This document shows, one piece after another, positions 62,301-64,000 of a DNA stretch of 64,000 nt (position 1 is its first letter; each line of letters begins with the position of its first letter). The position numbers and the translations under genes were made by a program. The stretch spans positions 1 to 64,000 of the forward strand of contig ARYC01001255.1 in the NCBI GenBank assembly GCA_000711775.1, read 5' to 3'. This stretch comes from Oxytricha trifallax. Taxonomy: Eukaryota; Ciliophora; Spirotrichea; Sporadotrichida; Oxytrichidae. The notes below the pieces were generated by a model. It was not told the DNA's origin, ran no database searches, and saw nothing but the letters and a program-made list of their open reading frames with translations.

Positions 62301-63125
62301 ATCAAATATTTTAATCTGTTGTAGACAACTAAATAAAAATTATATAATTTAATCTAATTTGACAAGAATAGGTGGGAGATCATTTTTAATTTTAAGTATT
62401 TTAAGGATAGATTTAAATCTTTAGAAAATATGGAAATACATTTAATTATATTATTTATTTAATAATTTAATATAATTTTATTCAAATTAAGATTTTCATT
62501 CATTAAATTATGTAATTTTAACAAGTAAAATTACCACTATGAGTAATTATAATTTTAAGTGATGAAAGTTTTATAATATAAATTTTAAGTAAAGAAAGTA
62601 ATTTTATATTCTAAAATAACTGATCTCATTTGTAAAATTAATTAATTCCTATTTTTTATATTGAATTTAATAATTCCCTGTTATGTTTTTAATAATTATA
62701 ATTATAATTATAAAATAATATTAAATCATCTCTGGTGACAGTGTAGAATCCTCTCTCGTACTTGATAGTGTAAGTATTGGAACCAAATTCGGTGGTGTCA
62801 GTGAATTAGAAGTTCACCAAGTTCTCAACAGCAAAGAGGTTTACACAATAATTATAAATTATAAAACAATTTAATAATAAAAAGATTTCTGAATAAGTTA
62901 TAATGATACATACCGTCTAATCTTAATAAGACTAAATAGCCAATTATTATTTTAATTGATAAAAAATGTTTAATGTTATTAAATATTAATAGGTTAGGGT
63001 TCTTCAATTGATAAAAGATTCATATATAAAATATAATGAATATTTTCTTCTTGAGATACTGGCGTTTCTCAACTTCCTTTGCTCTAGTTTAGAGACCTCT
63101 GACTGAAACTGGGCATCTAAAAATA
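39125..63125 (-). CDS. Alpha-2-macroglobulin-superfamily protein, split into more than fifty MDSs
   Basis: A large, probably secreted or surface protein of the macroglobulin/complement superfamily, here as an unrearranged germline gene. Islands of higher GC read on the minus strand in a linear order that follows the family: macroglobulin domains (VYLQGEQVTLDMTLID; SVFVSEDRNLGMN), the conserved block TNGKAQIKFFTSDLAG with STGFGSGQGVISTG and VGDKINITATISNAN, the helical TED-like part (EGSMTLTSLVLKTLREAS; LVDGSFAQTSDDVD) and a C-terminal domain (TLLNPNRVRNQGLTHLVVRP), then a Pro/Thr/Gln-rich tail. The FGSG-to-VGDK region is closer to bacterial than animal members, as far as memory allows. Gaps are AT-rich, lack GT..AG ends, and carry pointer repeats. 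The N-terminus and signal peptide may lie beyond 64,000. Segment order in the poorest stretches (46-54 kb, 39-44 kb) is less sure. Confidence 0.8.
41430..41665 (-). other. Coding island that does not fit the macroglobulin gene
   Basis: About 235 bp open on the minus strand with TAR = Gln, reading QQDFAIGEILGSSKKSDYFD, SELTPKDSKMGNSSLKEK and FIMRNKKGSIMEESGNIFL. It is hydrophilic, Ser/Lys-rich and unlike macroglobulin domains, yet lies between its C-terminal islands. It may be an MDS of another gene interleaved at this locus. Family unknown. Confidence 0.55.
42242..43237 (-). CDS. Tentative 331-codon open frame inside the macroglobulin locus
   Basis: Reading TAR as Gln, ATG 43237-43235 (MKYNCKIQIEEILSQYYKL) runs without a TGA to 42244-42242. 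All twelve or so minus-strand TGA triplets in this span fall in the other two frames. The product is Lys/Gln/Asn/Ile-rich (YYKSSYKTLMSQLYQINRQN), with no domain recognised. GC is slightly above that of the surrounding spacers. TGA is rare in such AT-rich DNA, so chance is possible. Confidence 0.25.
44035..47205 (-). other. MDS group: late part of the macroglobulin-like gene
   Basis: Islands (approximate) with minus-strand peptides: 47,150-47,205 PIFLSLSIIALSVSDVDY; 46,395-46,465 IPALISNFVYTPFNSVKVAR; 46,310-46,360 LFKLNELHGLAT; 45,840-45,925 TSFMELANRSLENVVHANMP; 45,700-45,775 IYAEFMNLHTMLIVKM; 45,340-45,372 AMYFAAQINTD; 45,190-45,283 QIKNRGTVSGYGSRSATYF; 45,020-45,060 MLAMGFDVTNT; 44,850-44,955 QISLSFNGTVLSTLAYQGD; 44,620-44,712 MMYEAGVTKKFTLAVLKDTA; 44,463-44,535 FIDDSYVGLTASLADLSLTV; 44,205-44,240 a short Ser-rich piece; 44,035-44,150 TLLNPNRVRNQGLTHLVVRP. 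The last is the clearest family match. Gaps between them are AT-rich and 30 to 900 bp long. Confidence 0.65.
46480..48350. other. Mostly non-coding AT-rich DNA
   Basis: Apart from the island at 47,150-47,205, this stretch is very AT-rich and shows no frame or inverted repeat I can support. It is probably germline-limited spacer of the macroglobulin-like gene. Confidence 0.45.
49160..49417. mobile_element. Terminal-inverted-repeat element with telomere-like ends
   Basis: A perfect 23-bp inverted repeat: 49160-49182 begins AAAACCCCATAGATCAATTA, and 49395-49417 is its exact complement ending GGGGTTTT. Total 258 bp, non-coding. The outermost AAAACCCC equals the C4A4 telomere unit of stichotrich ciliates, whose germline transposons are known to end in such repeats. 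No clear target duplication is seen. Confidence 0.8.
49502..50010. mobile_element. Terminal-inverted-repeat element, G-rich-end family, with 8-bp target duplication
   Basis: The direct repeat AAAATCTT at 49502-49509 and 50003-50010 bounds an element starting GGGGGGAAAGTTTCCTGCAC and ending with the inverse (GTGCAGGAAACTTTCCCCC, then GCCC). An 8-bp duplication is typical of hAT-type transposons, so a non-autonomous hAT derivative is a reasonable guess. The right terminus appears twice: a second GTGCAGGAAACTATCC lies near 49,943. About 490 bp with no coding capacity; high AT between the ends. Confidence 0.8.
50245..52760. other. Mostly non-coding AT-rich DNA
   Basis: Very AT-rich, with only one small coding-like island (51,098-51,135). 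An ATG frame near 51,654-51,839 on the plus strand has no GC rise or family resemblance and is treated as chance. Confidence 0.45.
52865..52904. repeat. (AT)n microsatellite
   Basis: About 40 bp of alternating AT with a central break, self-complementary. It lies in spacer DNA of the macroglobulin locus. No further significance is seen. Confidence 0.8.
54470..54870. mobile_element. Terminal-inverted-repeat element, G-rich-end family, with doubled left end
   Basis: The left terminus occurs twice: GGGGGGGGGAAGTTTCCAGC at 54470 and GGGGGGAAGTTTCCTGCCCC at 54513-54532. The right terminus, GGGGGCAGGAAACTTACCCC at 54847, is its inverse. The body aligns with the diverged copy at 34,062-34,410. It lies between macroglobulin islands, so it is in germline-limited DNA. 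No matching target duplication is obvious. Confidence 0.78.
55642..55720. repeat. IES with pointer AGAAC
   Basis: AGAAC at 55642-55646 and 55716-55720. One copy retained joins QVVFVL to TALQYA in frame on the minus strand; the interval has no GT..AG edges. Confidence 0.75.
55846..56197. repeat. IES with pointer AGGGTTC
   Basis: AGGGTTC at 55846-55852 and 56191-56197. Joining gives DFTYYLRTL followed by NSAGKYQ in frame. The interval is about 338 bp and AT-rich. Confidence 0.85.
56316..56343. repeat. Very short IES with pointer AACTA
   Basis: AACTA at 56316-56320 and 56339-56343 bounds only 18 bp. Joining gives PPRML-VGDKIN in frame. It is one of the shortest inserts in the locus. Confidence 0.8.
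56697..56874. repeat. IES with pointer GTTTC
   Basis: GTTTC at 56697-56701 and 56870-56874; the joined minus strand reads SVNEQKLSLPDG in frame. Confidence 0.8.
56952..57037. repeat. IES with pointer ATC
   Basis: ATC at 56952-56954 and 57035-57037. Joining gives QSYSGDPPSTYF in frame. A 3-bp pointer is weak alone but agrees with the frame and with its neighbours. Confidence 0.65.
57222..57321. repeat. IES with pointer TAT
   Basis: TAT at 57222-57224 and 57319-57321. Joining gives YEALPYGLYANQ in frame on the minus strand. Confidence 0.65.
57385..57490. repeat. IES with pointer TCATTT
   Basis: TCATTT at 57385-57390 and 57485-57490. Joining gives GLASSNEATLDI in frame. Confidence 0.82.
57573..57783. 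repeat. IES with pointer TGTT
   Basis: TGTT at 57573-57576 and 57780-57783. Joining gives EGEVDYNRYQFL in frame; the interval of about 200 bp is AT-rich. Confidence 0.75.
57859..57897. repeat. Very short IES with pointer ATCCT
   Basis: ATCCT at 57859-57863 and 57893-57897, with 29 bp between. Joining gives VFVSEDRNLGMN in frame. Confidence 0.8.
58032..58089. repeat. Short IES with pointer ACATCA
   Basis: ACATCA at 58032-58037 and 58084-58089, with 46 bp between. Joining gives LDMTLIDVATKK in frame. Confidence 0.82.
58780..60665. other. Long AT-rich spacer with one or two weak islands
   Basis: Near 58,930-58,985 the minus strand reads KDLAARFLVVEGIKP, a probable MDS; near 58,850-58,905 it reads GGGNMNHSDNIRTKDIF, uncertain. 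From 59,000 to 60,660 I see no frame, repeat or RNA element: about 1.65 kb of very AT-rich DNA. Confidence 0.45.
61939..61972. repeat. Very short IES with pointer AATA
   Basis: AATA at 61939-61942 and 61969-61972, with 26 bp between. Joining gives TLNSEVIAKAFV in frame. Confidence 0.7.
62081..62726. repeat. IES with pointer AAAT
   Basis: AAAT at 62081-62084 and 62723-62726. Joining gives YTVTRDDFFNALNY in frame across about 640 bp of AT-rich DNA. Confidence 0.65.
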
Positions 63126-63129
63126 TATT

Positions 63130-64000
63130 ATAAATTTAAATAATGCCAAGCATAAATTGTTAATAATCTTTTCGATAATTTTTACTAAAATACTATATTA
63201 TTATAATTGAATAAACAAATAAATACAAGTTAAGCAGTTTTTTAATAAATTTTGATATTTAAATAATCTTTAAAAGATTAAAATAAAATATATTTATTTT
63301 AAAGTTAGAAAAATAAATGATAAATTCTTCTATGAAATCTTGATAAGTAATATCTACATTTAAAAAATAATTTTATTTGAAAATTGGTTATTTAAATGTT
63401 AATTACTTATGAAAATATAAAAGTAATGATCAAATCTTTAATTTTAAATTTACTATCCAAATTAATTTATATTTAAGATATAATAAGATTTTGAAATAAT
63501 CAAATTCATATTCCGTTACTAGTTTTTAAAACGTAATAGGAAATCAATAGATAAAATAAGAAATAACCTTCGCAATAATCTAATTATCATTAATCTTCTA
63601 TTTCACTAAATCTAATATAAATATTTATATATAAATCTCTGACAATAATTAAAGTTAGAGATAACCTTTTAAAATTATACTCTGAAATAGTGAATAGTGA
63701 TGAATATTAAATGTAGGATTTGTAACTTATTTATAGTATGTGAGTACCACACTCATCCCAAATTCATAATATTATATTTTTAAAAATTATTTTGTAAAAT
63801 ATGAATTACTTTCAATAACAAATTAATATAATTAGATTCATATGTTTATATCTATTTTGAAAAGTTTCATTAAAAAACTCTACTCTATTTTTTACAATTA
63901 AAAAGATATTAATATAGGTATAACTCAGTATATAATGCAATCACAATTATACTCAATTAAAACATTCCACTTTGCAAAAACTTACCAAAGTAAAAATCAG
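63130..64000. other. AT-rich DNA at the window end
   Basis: No convincing frame. A slightly GC-richer patch near 63,735-63,765 does not read as protein. The 5' part of the macroglobulin-like gene may continue beyond 64,000. Confidence 0.4.

Larger units (their letters stand above)
60665..63125 (-). other. MDS group: N-terminal part of the macroglobulin-like gene
   Basis: Islands (approximate): 63,050-63,125 DAQFQSEVSKLEQRKLRNAS; 62,723-62,850 NLFAVENLVNFQFTDTTEFG; 61,969-62,084 FFNALNYLQPSVTGILDDVV; 61,860-61,942 AKAFVLSVQTVIQNTLAYNP; 61,710-61,795 NYTIAQIGLANISSPSYDID; 61,485-61,570 YEGEPQHDVQYFGKYGPLAQ; 61,310-61,395 VYVTIDSTLQTSKVLKASVR; 61,235-61,280 NEALVLNIATND; 60,995-61,130 NELVNPEHAYVLQVKQKENI; 60,885-60,915 IFQVNLYRVT; 60,815-60,850 NTDDFIQFQTIT; 60,665-60,735 HETIYGALNATEKAGITAIQ. 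Joins through AAAT (62081/62723), AATA (61939/61969) and TAAAT (near 61,798-61,856) are in frame. No macroglobulin signature is certain in this part; membership rests on order and joins. Confidence 0.65.

Noticed and set aside
55642-62726. Gaps between macroglobulin islands taken as ordinary introns.
   Set aside because: The gaps lack GT..AG at the join points, and each is flanked by a direct repeat of which one copy is needed for the frame.
39125-63125. A scrambled (permuted or inverted) gene.
   Set aside because: All islands that could be placed read on the minus strand and in decreasing coordinate order, and every pointer join tested was between neighbours. Scrambling in the weak stretches cannot be excluded.
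1-64000. Paramecium- or Euplotes-type germline DNA.
   Set aside because: Pointers are not TA dinucleotides, TGA behaves as the stop, and TAA/TAG read as Gln in conserved proteins such as TANGO2 and AP-4 mu.

Overview
The window looks like micronuclear (germline) DNA of a spirotrichous ciliate of the Oxytricha/Stylonychia kind; this is inferred from the sequence alone. Three things support it. Long reading frames read TAA and TAG as glutamine and end only at TGA. Genes have very short GT..AG introns (about 20 to 110 nt) in very AT-rich DNA. Gene pieces are cut by AT-rich segments whose ends carry short direct repeats (pointers of 3 to 10 bp) that are not a fixed TA. Removing one pointer copy plus the segment restores the reading frame at every junction tested here.

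Positions 1-31,600 are gene-dense with small spacers (81 bp between two convergent genes) and few interrupting segments. In order: an unknown protein cut by the window edge (-), a short unknown protein (-), a protein with two cyclic-nucleotide-binding domains (-), a casein-kinase-1-like kinase (-), a kelch-repeat/coiled-coil protein (+), two unknown proteins (-), CNOT9/Rcd1 (-), a one-pass membrane protein (+), an unknown protein (+), AP-4 mu (+), TANGO2 (-), a pentameric ligand-gated channel without the loop cysteines (-), an androglobin-like protein (-) and a tentative small gene with tiny introns (+). CNOT9 carries a clear germline-limited insert with a 10-bp pointer, and the cyclic-nucleotide gene carries an inverted-repeat element inside an intron.

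Positions 31,600-39,100 are mostly AT-rich, with a few short coding islands, two of which look like a diverged duplicate of two others, and several inverted-repeat elements, including a 0.92-kb palindrome.

Positions 39,100-63,100 hold one gene on the minus strand, broken into more than fifty small islands. Read in order from high to low coordinates, the islands match the alpha-2-macroglobulin superfamily from macroglobulin domains through the helical TED-like region to the C-terminal domain. The order is linear, not scrambled, wherever it could be tested. The intervening DNA holds non-autonomous terminal-inverted-repeat elements of at least two families and a few coding islands that do not fit this gene.

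The gene set mixes trafficking (AP-4 mu, TANGO2), mRNA decay (CNOT9), signalling (cNMP-binding protein, CK1-like kinase, ligand-gated channel) and probably ciliary functions (androglobin-like). Nothing suggests a shared pathway. No tRNA, rRNA or CRISPR array was recognised.
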